Source: Tuctoria greenei (taxonomy: Eukaryota > Streptophyta > Magnoliopsida > Poales > Poaceae). Taken from it: a stretch of 64,000 bases of DNA. The position numbers and the translations under genes were made by a program. Below, in pieces: positions 1-12,594 of the stretch. Positions within the stretch are counted from its first letter, which is position 1. The number at the start of each line of letters is the position of its first letter. The notes under the pieces were generated by a model that was not told where the DNA came from, made no database searches, and saw only the letters and a program-made list of their open reading frames with translations. The DNA lies in assembly GCA_036927565.1 (NCBI GenBank), contig JAYESD010000001.1, forward strand, positions 135,397,415 to 135,461,414. Reading direction: 5' to 3'.

Positions 1-471
1 GATATTTTCCGGGTCCCGGTGGGCTTCGGTGAAGGCGGTCCACCAGTCAGCTGCTGGTCCTTGAAGTTGATGGGAGGCTAGTAGCACTTTCTCCCTTCCT
101 TCACAGTGGATGAGCCTCAGCTTGCTATCAATGGTACGGAGCCAATCATCGGCGTCCATGGGTTCGGTAACGGTGGCAAAAGTGGGTGGATGGGTGTTCA
201 GGAAGTCCCTAAGGAAGGACCTCGGCGGAAAAGGTGGTGGTGGCGGAAGGTTGTAGTTTGGTGGTGGTGGGGGTGGGGCTTGTTGCAGGTTGGTGACAAT
301 CTGGGTGAGGTTGTTGAGTAGTTGAGTCTGAAGAGCCATCATCTGTTGCATCTGTTGAGAGGCTGGGGCTCCTCGAGCACCCCTTGCATTCCATCCAGGG
401 ACACCTCCAAGTCCTTCATCCAGAGGTGGGTTACCACGACCACGGCCTCTACCTCTACCTCGTCCAGCCAT
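1..471 (-). CDS. Gag N-terminal part of element T (runs off window)
   Basis: Open reading frame of 157 codons from the ATG at 471-469 to the window edge, without a stop. It begins MAGRGRGRGRG, an Arg/Gly-rich basic start, followed by a Gln-rich stretch, a run of prolines, and then the retrotransposon-gag core with PPTF, EPMDADDWL, REKVLLASHQL and GPAADWWTAF. This core is characteristic of Tekay/Del Gag, the capsid precursor that packages element RNA in the cytoplasm. The start is chosen because it is the first ATG after the upstream ORF and precedes the RG-rich tract. The zinc knuckle and the whole of pol would lie to the left. Confidence 0.85.
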   Translation of the reverse strand, partial: MAGRGRGRGRGRGNPPLDEGLGGVPGWNARGARGAPASQQMQQMMALQTQLLNNLTQIVTNLQQAPPPPPPNYNLPPPPPFPPRSFLRDFLNTHPPTFATVTEPMDADDWLRTIDSKLRLIHCEGREKVLLASHQLQGPAADWWTAFTEAHRDPENI

Positions 472-849
472 CTGTGATAGAGAAGTTTATTGAGGTTTTA
501 GAATAATAGATGAGATGAGAAAGGATATGCTAGGGTAACACGGTCCCAACTATATGCATCAAGGGTAATAGACATAAAGCAAGCTCATTAACCAACTAGT
601 GTGGAGGTGGACAAGATGCCTAAGCATTCCACCACTCACACGACACATAAACAAGACTAAAGACATGGATGTGGACAGGATGCCGAAGCATTCCACAACT
701 CATGTCGCAACCAACACACACAACATAAAGCAAACTACTAGCATGACAACATAAAAGGTACAACTCAAGACTAGGGAGGGCGTAGCTACACGCTCCTACA
801 AACTAAGGATAACTGTCCTGAGTCGTCCAGCGGGGAAACGAGTCCACTC
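472..849 (-). repeat. Spacer between the two ORFs of T, with a 31-bp direct repeat
   Basis: Non-coding spacer between the H3-like ORF and gag. It contains two copies of a 31-bp sequence at 608-638 and 672-702, 64 bp apart, which I count as 28 of 31 identical (core GCATTCCAC). No ORF or splice signal is evident. The repeat may be an RNA element or a simple duplication. Confidence 0.6.
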
Positions 850-1617
850 CTACTCGTCGGAGTCCTCCTCAACCTCCATCTCCGGGTCTTCTTCTTCTGA
901 GTCTTCTCTTGAGTTCTCGGGGGAGTTCATGCGGCGATCCGGAGAGTTCGGGTCCCAGGGCTCCACGTCCGAAGCGTACTGCGGAGAGTTAGGATCAACT
1001 CCAGTGATCCTCGTGTAGCGTCGTCGAAGTCGCTCGTAGCGGTCGACCAAGTCCCTGCTGTCCTGCAGCTCCTGCTGACAACGCTGGAGTCGTGAAGACA
1101 ACTCCACAACGTCGTCCACCAGCCTCTCGCACTGGGGGTGAGTCAAGCGTCCCTCGACGTCACGTCCAGTGAAGGCGGCTGTGCCACTAGGGCGCTGAGG
1201 GGTGTACGCGTGCTCCGTGCACCCAAGAAGGAACCTGTGGGCGTGGCTCCAGTAGGTGGTCGCCTCCCACGTGGCGTCCTCCTCAGCTGCACGCTGGGAG
1301 CTCCTCCAGGCCGAAGAGAAGTGCGAGTGCAGCAACTCCGAGTCGTAGTAGACGGCCAGCTGAGAAGTCCACTCCAGCTCACCAGTATAGGGTGCAAAGA
1401 CCCTAGTGGTGTGGTAGACTAAGCGGACACGGTACTCACGGTACCCCGCAGCTCGAAGAAGAGAACGAAGACGGACGCGCATCCTCGAAGCAGCACTCCC
1501 GTTGGAGAGCAGAGTCGTCTCCCTCCGGGGTGTGTAAGGTGCGGAGCGACTGGCTAGGGCGTGCTGAGGGACACGACCTCCAGTCGACTTACGGGCCGTC
1601 TGCTTGGTCCGCGCCAT
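850..1617 (-). CDS. Extra ORF of T with histone H3-like N-terminal tail
   Basis: Intact 255-codon ORF, first in the element's RNA, ahead of gag. After the initiator Met the protein reads ARTKQTARKSTGG, identical to residues 1-13 of histone H3, including K4 and the ARKS block around K9; position 14 is Arg rather than Lys, and Pro16, Leu20 and Ala21 also fit H3. The rest is not histone: there is no histone fold. Residues about 95-170 are mixed and Arg-rich, about 165-205 has heptad-like Leu/Val spacing (coiled coil likely), and the last 30 residues are Ser/Glu/Asp-rich and acidic. Met-Ala starts are normally processed, so Ala would be residue 1 as in H3. Function is unknown. The start is unambiguous: the H3 match begins at the ATG. 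What is seen is the sequence identity; mimicry is inference. Confidence 0.85.
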   Translation of the reverse strand: MARTKQTARKSTGGRVPQHALASRSAPYTPRRETTLLSNGSAASRMRVRLRSLLRAAGYREYRVRLVYHTTRVFAPYTGELEWTSQLAVYYDSELLHSHFSSAWRSSQRAAEEDATWEATTYWSHAHRFLLGCTEHAYTPQRPSGTAAFTGRDVEGRLTHPQCERLVDDVVELSSRLQRCQQELQDSRDLVDRYERLRRRYTRITGVDPNSPQYASDVEPWDPNSPDRRMNSPENSREDSEEEDPEMEVEEDSDE

Positions 1618-1811
1618 CTACAAACATTTGAAAAGAAGAGAGTGAGATTAATAATTAATAAATCAAGTTAGAATAAAAACAATAAGCAAAGCAAGGTAAG
1701 AAGCACAAGGGTTGAGATGGAGAGCACAAAGTTTTGGAAATACTATTTCATATGAAAATAGTATAGTCCTTAATTTTCGGCCATTTCTAACTAGGCTTGC
1801 GTCCTACGGGC

Positions 1812-1829
1812 AACACGGCTCTGATACCA
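1812..1829 (-). promoter_or_regulatory. Primer-binding site of T (Met-tRNA type)
   Basis: On the minus strand TGGTATCAGAGCCGTGTT starts three bases inside the LTR end. The first 13 bases match the complement of the plant initiator Met-tRNA 3' end. Confidence 0.85.
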
Positions 1830-1832
1830 CTT

Positions 1833-4800
1833 TGTCACGCCCGGTCATCGTAAAGATGAACAGACGCTAACCACATGTACGCCAGGATCAGTTGAATCGT
1901 ACATGCGTTGACGAAAGTGAAATACCATTACATTGCCATGTTCGAGATACATAAATAGTCTTACATAACGACCCGAAGGTCTACAAATACACACCACAAA
2001 TATTCACAACGCTAAACAGTTCAACACTAATGAAAGCAAGATAGATAAGCGGGCTTCGTCTCCACAGGCAGCCGTTGCGCGTGAGGTCGCCAGCCTAGAC
2101 CAAGTCCTCCGGGTTGACGTAGAAGTCCTCCGGTGCAGCTTCTTCTTCTTCATACTCTAAAGGAGAATTAAACGCTTGAGTACATAGAGTACTCAGCAAG
2201 TGCGGGAAGAGAATGACATGATTGGCTAGGGCAAGGAAAGGCCAAATATGGCTTAGCACTATGCTTAGAACCTATCCTTAGCTTTCAATTATCAATATTA
2301 TAATTCAATAAATAATCAACACATGATTAATGATAATAAAAGTACTTGTACCATAATGAACCATCATTTCCCAACCATAGTCTAATTATGAACTGGCCCC
2401 AAGCCGCTCTTGTCCGTGAGCACGGCTGTCATGACAGTTTTACCAAATCTCTGCAGAGAGTGTACCCTTTCCCCACAAGCAGTGATTTCATCCCCTGTTG
2501 CCAGGTGGACTAAGTGAACCTCCCTGATTGCCCGTGGTAGCTAACCACATTACACACTTCCTTTGGTGTGAGGCCAGGAGATCACAACATGGTCTTTACA
2601 AAGGTACTCCCGACTAGTGCTAGCCCTCTAAGGTTTCCACCACTGGGGATTCTCGGAGTAACCCTCCGCCCCAGAGCCCCCTCTTGAGCCTTGCGGATCC
2701 CAGAGCAGATCACCCGCATCATTCCCCGCACCATCCAACCACTAGCAGTTCATCGGGAGAAACCTAATTAATTGACCAAGCTGCCCCATCTCAGTCTCGT
2801 GGTGGTACTATAAAGCTTAGTGGCTTCCTCCATAAACCGGTCCTTAGAATCCAGTGGTGACAAACCCCAATCCCGGGTCTCGTGCAAAATTGCACCATAC
2901 CAAAGCTAACCAACCACCAGATTCCTATCCACTATCATTATGTATATTCACCATCAAATTAGGGTAACCATAAAGTTAAGCATAGAACATTTGTATGAAT
3001 TCCCAATCCCAACATCTAAGCATGGCTAAGCATAAATAAAGCCTATCTACTTCCCAACCCATTTCAGGTATCAAGGAATGGTAAGGAACAGGGCATGTAA
3101 ACATGAAGTAGGACATCAAATTAATTAGCATGCAACTAGCTAAATTCCTAAAATAGGCACAAGATGGTCAAGGGCACTTGCCTTCGTTGGAGACTTGAGA
3201 ATTGACGAAGTCTTGGTCTTGGAAGTTGAGGTTAGGGTCGTAGAACGACTCTAGGTATATGCCCAAGCAATGGCAAGAATACAATAAAACTAAATAAGTA
3301 AAGGCACGCAAAACAATGCATCACACATACACATAGGCACAAAATCCTACACTAATGCGTCCCTACGAGGTATTTATCACTTAACATGGTCAAAATATGC
3401 ATTTTATATTTTTCCTAGAATTTTGGGATTTTATTATAGCCTAAAACCAATTTTATTGAATTTTCTATAGCAAAAATGTATTTTAAAACCTTTATAATAA
3501 TTAATCCAGGGACCAAATATACTTTATCTGAACTCTACAATTAATTCACAGTATAAAATAATTTATAAACATTTTTCATAGCATTCCTACACTTATTCAT
3601 CATTTTTATCTAATTTCTATACCTTAAATACAATTAAAAACTCTATTCAGCAATTAAATAAAAGTCCAGGGGCTATATAAATAATTTACTAGACTGTACA
3701 GGGACCATTTACATGAATCTACAAAATTACAGGGGTTAGAATGCTTAAATAAATGTTTAAAACCAATTTTTAGGGTTCCAGGGGCTAGACTGTAAAGTCC
3801 AGGGGCTAGATTTGCAATACGCTTAAGCTCCGGGGGTAGCTGGCTAATTTCCAGGGGTTTGGATGTAAACCGAAGGCGGGAAGGGGCTGTTTGAACCTGG
3901 GCCGTTGGATTCAGATCGGGTGGCCCAGATTTAATGAAACGAAGGGGTATGGACCCTTCTAATCGTGGCCGTTGGCGCCAGCCGAGGGCCACGATTGAGC
4001 CACGTCGGCACTTGGCCGGCGCCAGCGCTCTGCGCGGCGGCGCACGGCGGCGCACGGCGGCGGGCTCGCCGGACTAAGTGCAAACAAGTGAATTCTTCCC
4101 TAGTTCTTAGATCTATGCATGGGAAAACGAAGAGGGGGACATGGTGATCTCACCAGGGGGGGTCGATCGGCTCGGGGAAGAGGGGATGACGCCGGCGACG
4201 AAGAGAGGCGGCGGAGCTCGACGGTGAGCGGCGGAAACGGTGGCGCAGAGGCTGTTCACCCGATCAAACACGTCCAGCAGCTTCCTGGCGGTGTGGCAAA
4301 GGTGTTAGGCCGAAAGGAAGAGAGGGAAAGAGTTTACACCGACGGGAACGCGAGGACAGCGGCTTACCGACGAAGGAGGCGCTAGGGTTGCGGTGAGCTC
4401 GGGGGAAAGGGGGAAATGTGGGGGCGCCGAGGGATTTATGGGGCGGGGGTGATGGCGGTTGCAGCCCTCGGCCGAATTTTGAAAGGGGGGAGCAGTTCCG
4501 AGGGAGGGGGGAGATCGTGGCGCGGTGCTCGGACGTGGGCGCGCGCGTCGGTTGCTGGCGCTGCGAGGAAGAAGGGAGAGAGGGGGGAAACACGCTGACA
4601 AGGGGGCCCGGGCGTCCAGAGAGAGGAGGGGGAAGTGAGGGCGCGACTGGGCCGGCGGGGAGGGGTTGGGCTGCGGCCTGAATTCGGCCCAAGAGGGGTT
4701 TTTTTTTTCTTTTATTTCTCTTTTTCTTTTTCTTTTTCAATTCTTTTCTTTTGATTTGAATTCAAATTAAATTTTGAACGTTTGCTACACGTTTGAATTG

Positions 4801-4877
4801 CTAAAATTCACCCAAAAATGCATACACTCATGATCAAGGGTTTTGAGCACTTTTGTTCAAAAATTATGGGTGTTACA
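1833..4877 (-). repeat. 5' LTR of T (about 3.05 kb)
   Basis: Bounded by TG at 1833 and CA at 4877 on the plus strand, next to the PBS on one side and the presumed target site agggt on the other. It contains AT-rich U3 with several 'ccagggg' blocks (3660-3860), a GC-rich part (3960-4680) and a T-rich stretch (4697-4745). Short ORFs in it have no recognisable domain. The partner LTR is outside the window, so the length is inferred from the termini. Confidence 0.78.
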
Positions 4878-7800
4878 AGGGTGCTGTGGGGCCACCCTGT
4901 CAGCTGCTCAAAGCTTCAACCGCCTCTGCTCTTGCTTCACAGGGTGACACGGCGTTTTCTGCATGCCGCCACCCCTTGCTTTTTTCCAGAGCTGAAAACA
5001 GCAGGGCTTTCTCCTTCTTATCATCTCACAACGTGCTCAGCTTTGCTTCTCTGGATCAGCTAGAGCGCCTGCACAAGCACGCAGCACTGGTCGACACATC
5101 CATACCTTGCCTCTGTGCATCCTCGCTGGCACTGTCCGTGGGTTCCCTGCTCCACCAAAACTGTCGACTGCTGCGCAAGATCCTTCTTCACCTTCTCGAC
5201 GCAAGCAAGCGATGCCACTCCGCGCCATCTCCTTGCAGAAAGCTTCATCGTCCTCTCTGACCAGGACTGCTGTTTCTTCACGCACCGGACGATTCGGCGC
5301 CAAACAAAGGATTTCAATCCCTTTTCTTTGTGTTTTAGTCTTCACATGTTTGTTGTGCAGCTCCTTAATCTTATTTTTGGCCAGACCAAGCCTTAGCGGC
5401 GCCATTCTCGGTGTTCTCATGATCGCCATGTCGACGGCCGTTCTGCTCCGCGCGTCGCGCCCGTGTTCCCGACGACTCTGACCATATCGCGTGCCACCAA
5501 ATTGTCACGAAGGTGTGCCCTATTTTGCTGAGTGTGTTTGCAAACCCGTTTGGCTTGTCGCTGCTTATCTTCGTCGAATTTCTTCGTTTGGCTCCGGCAA
5601 GCCGCATAGCCCAGTTCTTGCTCGCCGTCAAAATTAGCATTCTGGGTTGCACCATGCTCCACTCCGTTTAAGTAGTAGCTTCTGGGCTCACCTTTGCGTC
5701 TGCCGGATCAATAATATTAGAGAACCCTGGCTATAGCCCATAGAAACATCAGTTTTCCCCATCGCCATGGAAATTGCCTAGGTCATCGTTGAAGTCTATC
5801 TTGCAGACGTTTTCCGGGCGATTGGATTTCATATTAGGATTTCCCATCGTGCAAAGTTTCTATAGGATCAAACTATTTGAGTTTTACTGTTGTTTTCTGA
5901 GAGATACGAACCCTCCTGCGTCGCCGGTGCCGTTCAGGTCGCCACCCAGCGTCACGACGTTGCTCAATGTGTGTTCCAAGGTCCTGAGATAATTTCTCCA
6001 CAAGAATCCCCACCTATTGTCGCTCTGGGGTGATGAAACGCTGCTTGCAAGCCTCCAGTTTCGACTTGTCCAGAGGTAGAACACGAATCTGTTGGGTGGA
6101 CCCCACTGTCAGCTGTGGTTTAAACAATTTCCTATTGAAGAATAATTCCAGATTTGTTTTAAACTTCTAAAACTAATATATCCCAGTATAATTGGCCAAA
6201 ATTTTTCAAATAAATGCTATTAGAATCCTTGTGACCTACACTTTCCAGTCGTACAATTCAATTGATATGAAAGTACATAATGTTTCCTGAATAATTCTAT
6301 TAAGCTAAAAGACTTTGAATTTAATTCCTGATGACCCATTTATTGGAAAAATCCCAAATTTGACCAGGTCCTTCCTTTTAAATCCTTTGAGATCCAGTAA
6401 AAATTTCAGATCCTTCTGTGTTTATTAGCATGGTTAAGTTTAGTTCCAAAGCTGTATGAATATGAGAAATTGGAAAACATCCAGAAACTTCTTCAGAAAA
6501 CTGTCCAAACTTCAAAAATCAATATCTCCCAGTATAATGCTTAGAAAATTATGAAACCAACTTTTTTAGGCTCCCCTTGACCTCTCCTAACTAGATCATC
6601 CACTTCTTCTTATGTCAAAAGCTCCAGTTTAATCATGAAAATTCAGGGAAGCCTCAAGCTTTGTGGAATTTTGTAGACCACATCCACTATTGATGTAGCT
6701 GAAACTTTCCTGATTGGACCTTCATAGCCACATGAACCCATTGTAAATTATACAGCATTTTTTGGATCTGTTCAACCCATAGAATTGGATTATGGTTCAC
6801 AAGTCCATAACATTGCCTATGTCACTTCATTCACAAATTCAACTATAACTCCAATTTATGTTCTTCTCTGCTCCTGTACACTTCTGCTAAGACTTTACTT
6901 TAGTCCTGGTACAGCATAATGCCTCCATCTTATCATCCATAAAGCTTTCATCCCTGGTAATTTCTATGCTCTTTTATGATGCATACTGGATTCGATTCCA
7001 TAATCTCACATTACCTCACTTGCTTCTTCTCTGTTCCTTTGCACAACAAAGGTCAAGTTTTCAGTACCAGCTAGGTTTACCTCCTCTTTAGTTATAGACT
7101 TCTTTACTGCTCATTTAACTAAAGTACAATTACTAATCTGCATATTTATATCGAATAGTGATCACGACGGAGGAGATCGACAAGGAGCACCTATGGAGGA
7201 GGAGGGAACCATGGTGGTCTTGCTGTGACTAGTTTATCATGGAGCAGCAGCAAGAAAAGGGAGAACTGGACGAAAAGCTTTATTTTGAAGCTCAAGCACT
7301 GAATATATTGACATTTACTTAGCACAACCCAAGGAAAGTCCCAGTTTGCATTTAAGTGCCTTTATAAAGTTTTCTTTTGTATACACTATATGTATGAGGT
7401 ATGTATTGTGCATTAGGTCAGGTTTTAATTATATCCCATATGCATGACCAAATAATTACTGGAGTGGCTAGGTAGGACATTACTCCATCGTATTGTATTG
7501 CGATGCTTAATTGTTTAGTTGACAGGTCGGTAAAAGTCGAGTAGTTAGAATCTACTTGCGAGAAAGGTCACATTTTATCGACCCCAAGTCAAGTAGTTGA
7601 ATTCTACCTGCGAGAGAAGTCGAGTGAGGGAAACCTACTCACGAGATGTCACCACAATCATCACTCTTAAACATGAGATGTGGACGGGGATTTTTGTAGG
7701 ATGGGACGCACAAGGTTGATCTCGACCTGAAGGGTGGGACAACGCTTGTGACCACATTGTGCCTGGGTCGGTAATGGCAAGGTAGATGTGGAGGTTGGGT

Positions 7801-8914
7801 TGTAGCTGCGTATGTGTCGGTTAAGGACCGATCCGTGTGCGGCCTCGATAGGCAAGTTTGAGATGCAACGGATGCATACTAGTATATGGGACCCAGGAAA
7901 CTGATGTAACTCGTAGATCTTGGTGTGAAAACTTCCCATCCATCTGTGAATGGAGTTCAGAAGGTATAAAGGTGTAAATCTTCTAGCATGCAACTTCGAC
8001 GTGTCCGTGTAGAGGAAAATTTGCTCGGGATGGAGAGTTGATTCCATATTAGGGTCTCCTGTGAAAAGTGGTTGCATGCGACGTAGAGAGAAGCGCATAG
8101 ATGTGGCTTCCTTGCGGGCGTACGTGTCGTGCATTCCGGGTGTTATTGATTCGAATCACCGTCTCTCGCGGTAATGGACTAAGCATACTTGTTCACTGTA
8201 TCGTGACGTAGTAATAAAGAGTAGTTGGAATATTATGAATTTGCTTCCATGATTATAATATTGTATTGCAACTTGTATGGCTTAGCAGTAGCATAATTAA
8301 ATTTACTATTTCCAAAGACTTAACTTGTATGCAGCATATGCAACTTTGGGCATGTAACATCATAGACAGAGCGTTTCTTGTTTGATTGTAGATTTCATAA
8401 TGTGCTATGCCCATGGAATGTCATTTGCTACTTAACATTTGAAAATAAGGATTTACTATTAGGCGAGTCTTTCATGCAATTCAGCTTTCCTATGATTACA
8501 GTTTCTGCATGTAGAGTTTTATGTTTAGGTGAGACGGTTAAATCTTGCTGAGCCTTTGTACTTACGGTTGCTATATATGTGGTTTTACTGGTAATAGTTT
8601 AACAAATGCTATTGTGGTTGCTCGTGAGACCTCGGATTTTTCGGGGTGTATGGCTCATGAGAGACTTCGCCGCTGCTTTGTCTTCTTCGTCGCTGGCATG
8701 GACGTCTTCTCTTGTGCTTAGATAGGTTGCGAGTTTTGAGTATATTCTTTCGCTGCTTATGTACTCATTTTATACATTATTTTGTAAACTCGAATATCTT
8801 ATAAAATAAAGATTTTGTATGTTTCACGTATTCTTTTCGTGTGTGTTGTTGGGTGTTGCATCGCACGACACTACCCAATACGATTACTGGAATGGCAAGA
8901 CCCCGATCCTCACA
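4878..8914 (+). repeat. 5' LTR of L, right part
   Basis: Ends CCTCACA at 8914, three bases before a Met-type PBS. Positions 4878-6405 match 13299-14845, and 7925-8914 match 50485-51489; 6406-7924 has no second copy here. A TATA-like TATATAT (about 8572) and an AATAAA-like signal (about 8805) lie near the end, as expected for R/U5. It holds two related ~35-bp direct repeats (about 7537-7572 and 7590-7625). No gene is recognised; ORFs up to 155 codons overlap repeat sequence and show no domain. Confidence 0.65.
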
Positions 8915-8917
8915 GTC

Positions 8918-8930
8918 TGGTATTAGAGCT
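8918..8930 (+). promoter_or_regulatory. Primer-binding site of L
   Basis: TGGTATTAGAGCT follows the LTR end CCTCACA after a three-base spacer. It equals the Met-tRNA complement TGGTATCAGAGC except for one C-to-T change. Confidence 0.72.
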
Positions 8931-11900
8931 GCAATGGCAATAGCACGCTCCAAAAGAGCCTACTTTTGAAAACTTCTAAGTAGTCGAGTAAGAATTAGTC
9001 TATACGCCCACATAAGCATTATAATAGCATAGTCGTTAAGGTGGCAAAGCTAACATGCTTGTTATTATATTTTGTAACGACGCTCCAACGTCAGGCAAGA
9101 GATAAGGTACGCTACTGCAAGCAGATCAATTGCGGTAAGCTCACCATACGAGAGGTAGCATGTGTTTGTCCCCGTGGCTTGGCACGAGAGTTAATATGAG
9201 TCTCTGAACCTCTTCATTGTTCTCTTCATTGTTCTAGGAACATATGAAACACTGCTCTCCAGCGTGCTTCAGGCAAAAGCGTGGATACCCCATCATGTGG
9301 TAAAAAACACGAAGTATGCAACTCTTGAACATTCCATGTTCAAAGGGCTATAAGCAGCGCTGATCTCTAGCGTAAGAGATAAATTATGTGGCCACCTATC
9401 GTGCGGTTGAAAGCACGTATTGTGTTTTCAGTAAAACAGCGAAAGCGCCTCTTACTGGTGCAACATTAGGCAAAGACGTGAGACCCCCATTAGGTAGTAG
9501 AAAATCCGGTCATATACCTCGAGACGTGGCTCAACTCGGGGTGGTCCGTATGGAATGATACGGGACGGATGACTTACTTTCATATATATTATTGTGATTG
9601 CCTAAAATGATCGTCCTTGCAGACTGTGCCGTACGACACCATAATGAGTGTTCTGTAAATTAAGTGTCTTATGCAGGTACACTAACCGCATTCATCGTAT
9701 TGTACTTAGAAAATGTTTGTGAGTGACCGTTCTTAGTGCCACCGTTAAGACATATGCCAGAATACCGGTTTAGGATTTTTTTTGTGAGGCACGTAGTACC
9801 GCCATGTATTGTGTCGATGCATAAATGAAGATTTTTGTTAAAGGGACCAAATATGTTGTAATAATCCAAGTGTTAGCTATCGATCTCCGATTTTGAACTA
9901 AGTTTCAAAATTGAAGTAGGTTTGAACTCATATGTTTCCAAAACTAGAGTGCCCTGTTTTTCTGCCAGCATTTGACCTAACTTTAAAAAGCCGTAACTCC
10001 CACGAGAAAAAAATCCAATGAAGATGTACCATATATGAATATAAAGATCCGAGTCCTCTAAAAATCATCTATTCATTCCCAGAGTATAATCTCCTTAGAA
10101 CATATTAAAACTTTCCAATTTCCAAACATTGTCAATCTAGAGAGAAACTGGAATACAGTTTTTGGACTCTTCACTAATTTGACCATAAATCTATGTAGAA
10201 AATTTAAATGGGTTCATGATACATTCTTGGAAACCTTACGAGATATTTAGCAATGTTGTTATGTAATTTTTTGTCAAATTTTGAATATATCTATATGTAA
10301 AACTATGCTCAAATCAACAATATACAAAGGAGGTGCTGTCAAAATTTATCCAAAAATGTGGGAACTTTGTTCAACTTTAAAAATCTATATCTCTTAAACC
10401 AGAAATTATTTGGAGACAAATAAATACAACTTAGAAATCTTAGGAAGTCCTGTACCATCCTTATATTCTCTGCAAAACCAGAATCCCACCCTAAATTGGT
10501 TAAAAGTACAGAAAATTAGAATCTATCCAGAAACTCCAATTCTGGACATATTTCTGTACATTTCAATAATTTGCTCATAACTTCCAAACTACAAATCACT
10601 AAGAGGCTTATGAAACTTTTTTAGAGAGCTTACGAGACAAGATACAACTTTGTAGATTTGAGCTTGGTTGAATTTGGAGCATAAGTGTATGAAACAAGTG
10701 GATCACAGTGGGTACCTACCCATGGATGCTGCTGAAAGTCTCCAGAAAGTATGTCAACTTTGCAAAGCCATATATCCTCAATTACAACTGATCTGATGAC
10801 AACTCTATACTTTCTGGAAATTTCTTGAAGTTAACTACAACTTTGTTGTTCAGCTACAGATCTTATTCTAATGTTAGCTAGCTCAAAAGCTCGGGTTAGT
10901 GCAAACTGGTCAGTCTGGACAGGGATGTAGTCAGCGGTATCAGTTTTGAAATTTCCAATTCATTTAACTTTGGTTTTTACCTCCTTGAGTGCATAACACA
11001 TCTCCACGATGATTGTTTGGAGTAAGTTTGTTGACCTCCTAGCTCGAAACTTAAGGGGAAAGGCATGCACCCAAGTTGAACAGATGTATTCTATCAACCT
11101 CAACGACAAGCTCATTTATTCCAAGTGAAGAGCTTTAGCTCCACTACTACAACCTGAGAAGAGCTTTGAAAGAAGTGCAACGAAGAAATAGATAAGTCAA
11201 TTAGAGTGATTTTGAGGTTTACGAAGATTAAGATTTCGTAGTGTTTTTCCGATTCTTCTTGCCAACACTCTTCTCATTGGTTCATGAACTTGGTCAAGTC
11301 TTTAAGGTGACAGTCCTTGTTAGCACCTCTTCATGACCCATTTATCTGTACCTTGCGAAGTTTGAGCTATTCCTTGATCGTGTTGAATGGTCATACTCAT
11401 TCTTGCTCAGCACGTAAAAGATGATGCACTATACATATTGCGGATCATTGGAAGGTGCACCACCGATCAAGTGCAAAACCTTGTATTCATGTGCATTGCA
11501 CCATACTGCACCATTTGCATGACACCATATGCATGTGCATTGCGCAATACTACATGTGATGCATCATGAAATATCATTACTAATGAAATAAGAGAAATGT
11601 GATGCATGATTAATACTAAAAATATGAGCAAGATTGTGTACCTTATTCAAACTATTAAGTGGTGTCTAATGACCTTGATCTCCTCACAACCCTTGTATGT
11701 CATCATCTTATGCTTCAATCTTTTCATTGAGTAATACCAGGGAAACCGATTACTCAATGTCCTTTGTAAATAAGCAAAAGCTTGAACCTTTTCATCCTTG
11801 ACTTGTTTAGGTTCAAGTACCTTGATTGCTAAAACTATACTGTCTATCACCATTTGATCATTACTAACTGATCGATCTTGTGAAAACCTTGATTTTTCTT

Positions 11901-12594
11901 ATTTGCAAGGATTCCATTGGATTGTTAATCTCGCGAATCTCCTTGAGCGTGACGTAAATTCTTGATTTGATATATGGTGACTTTGACACGTCAAAACCCT
12001 TGTAGTGACCGTATGTTGGGTGTCTTTGCACTTTGAAAACATAAGTAGAACTAAAGTTTAAATTCTCTTATGACGCTGCAAAGAGATCGATTCTTTTTCC
12101 ACTTGTTGAAATACTGACTCCTTATAAGTTTAGTGACTCATAGCTATTATCGGGAAACACCTTGATTCATGTCGGAAAAATACTATGTTAAGGTTGTAAG
12201 GACTTGTGCGAACCAAAGCAAGCAACAAGAACAGTTGGATGGTTAGTTCAAGGATATCAAGATGATCAAAAGAAGCAAAGAGTAAATGTTAAGTTCTTCA
12301 AGTCAAGATTAGAACAAGAAAGTACCTCATTCGAATGTACAGAAAGCATTGCAAGACGCTAATGGCAGCTCGAGCATCTGTCAAGTTTATTAAGATGGAG
12401 ACTCGAATACATAGAAATCAAACAGAAATTTCAAGCACCGCGTCATACTAAAGTAATGGCATCCTCGAAGACACTACATGGGGACAAGAAGATAATTTCA
12501 ATCCTGTTACTCAAAGTTGTTAGCATGCCTACTTAGCAATCGTTACCTATTCCATTTCTTCTTCCTTTCTTGAATCTCGGGACGAGATTCCTTT

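Larger units (their letters stand above)
1..4877 (-). mobile_element. Tekay/Del-type Ty3/gypsy chromovirus (T), 5' half
   Basis: Minus-strand LTR retrotransposon running off the left edge. Read in its own direction it shows a long LTR (4877 down to 1833), a Met-tRNA primer site, an extra ORF (1617-850) and the start of gag (471 down to the edge). The LTR begins TGTAACACCC and ends GGGCGTGACA, terminal blocks I associate with Tekay/Del chromoviruses. The five bases at the outer LTR edge are agggt (4878-4882). The uninterrupted paralogous sequence at 13299-13303 also reads agggt, so this is the predicted target site; the other copy lies outside the window. Protease, RT, integrase and chromodomain are not in view, so the clade call rests on LTR ends and gag motifs. 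Confidence 0.82.

Noticed and set aside
850..1617. The H3-like ORF as a real histone gene or pseudogene
   Set aside because: Only the N-terminal tail matches; there is no histone fold and the ORF lies between PBS and gag of an LTR element.
3654..4740. ORFs of 60-158 codons in the T LTR, some Pro/Arg- or Lys-rich
   Set aside because: They overlap each other on both strands in GC-rich LTR sequence, have low-complexity composition and no domain.
4853..5655. Overlapping ORFs (up to 135 codons) also seen at 13307-14063
   Set aside because: Both copies lie in duplicated LTR sequence of L; frames differ by indels between copies and no protein family is recognised.
7667..8134. 155-codon ORF on the minus strand
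   Set aside because: Antisense to the L LTR; not preserved in the paralogous piece at 50485; no motifs.
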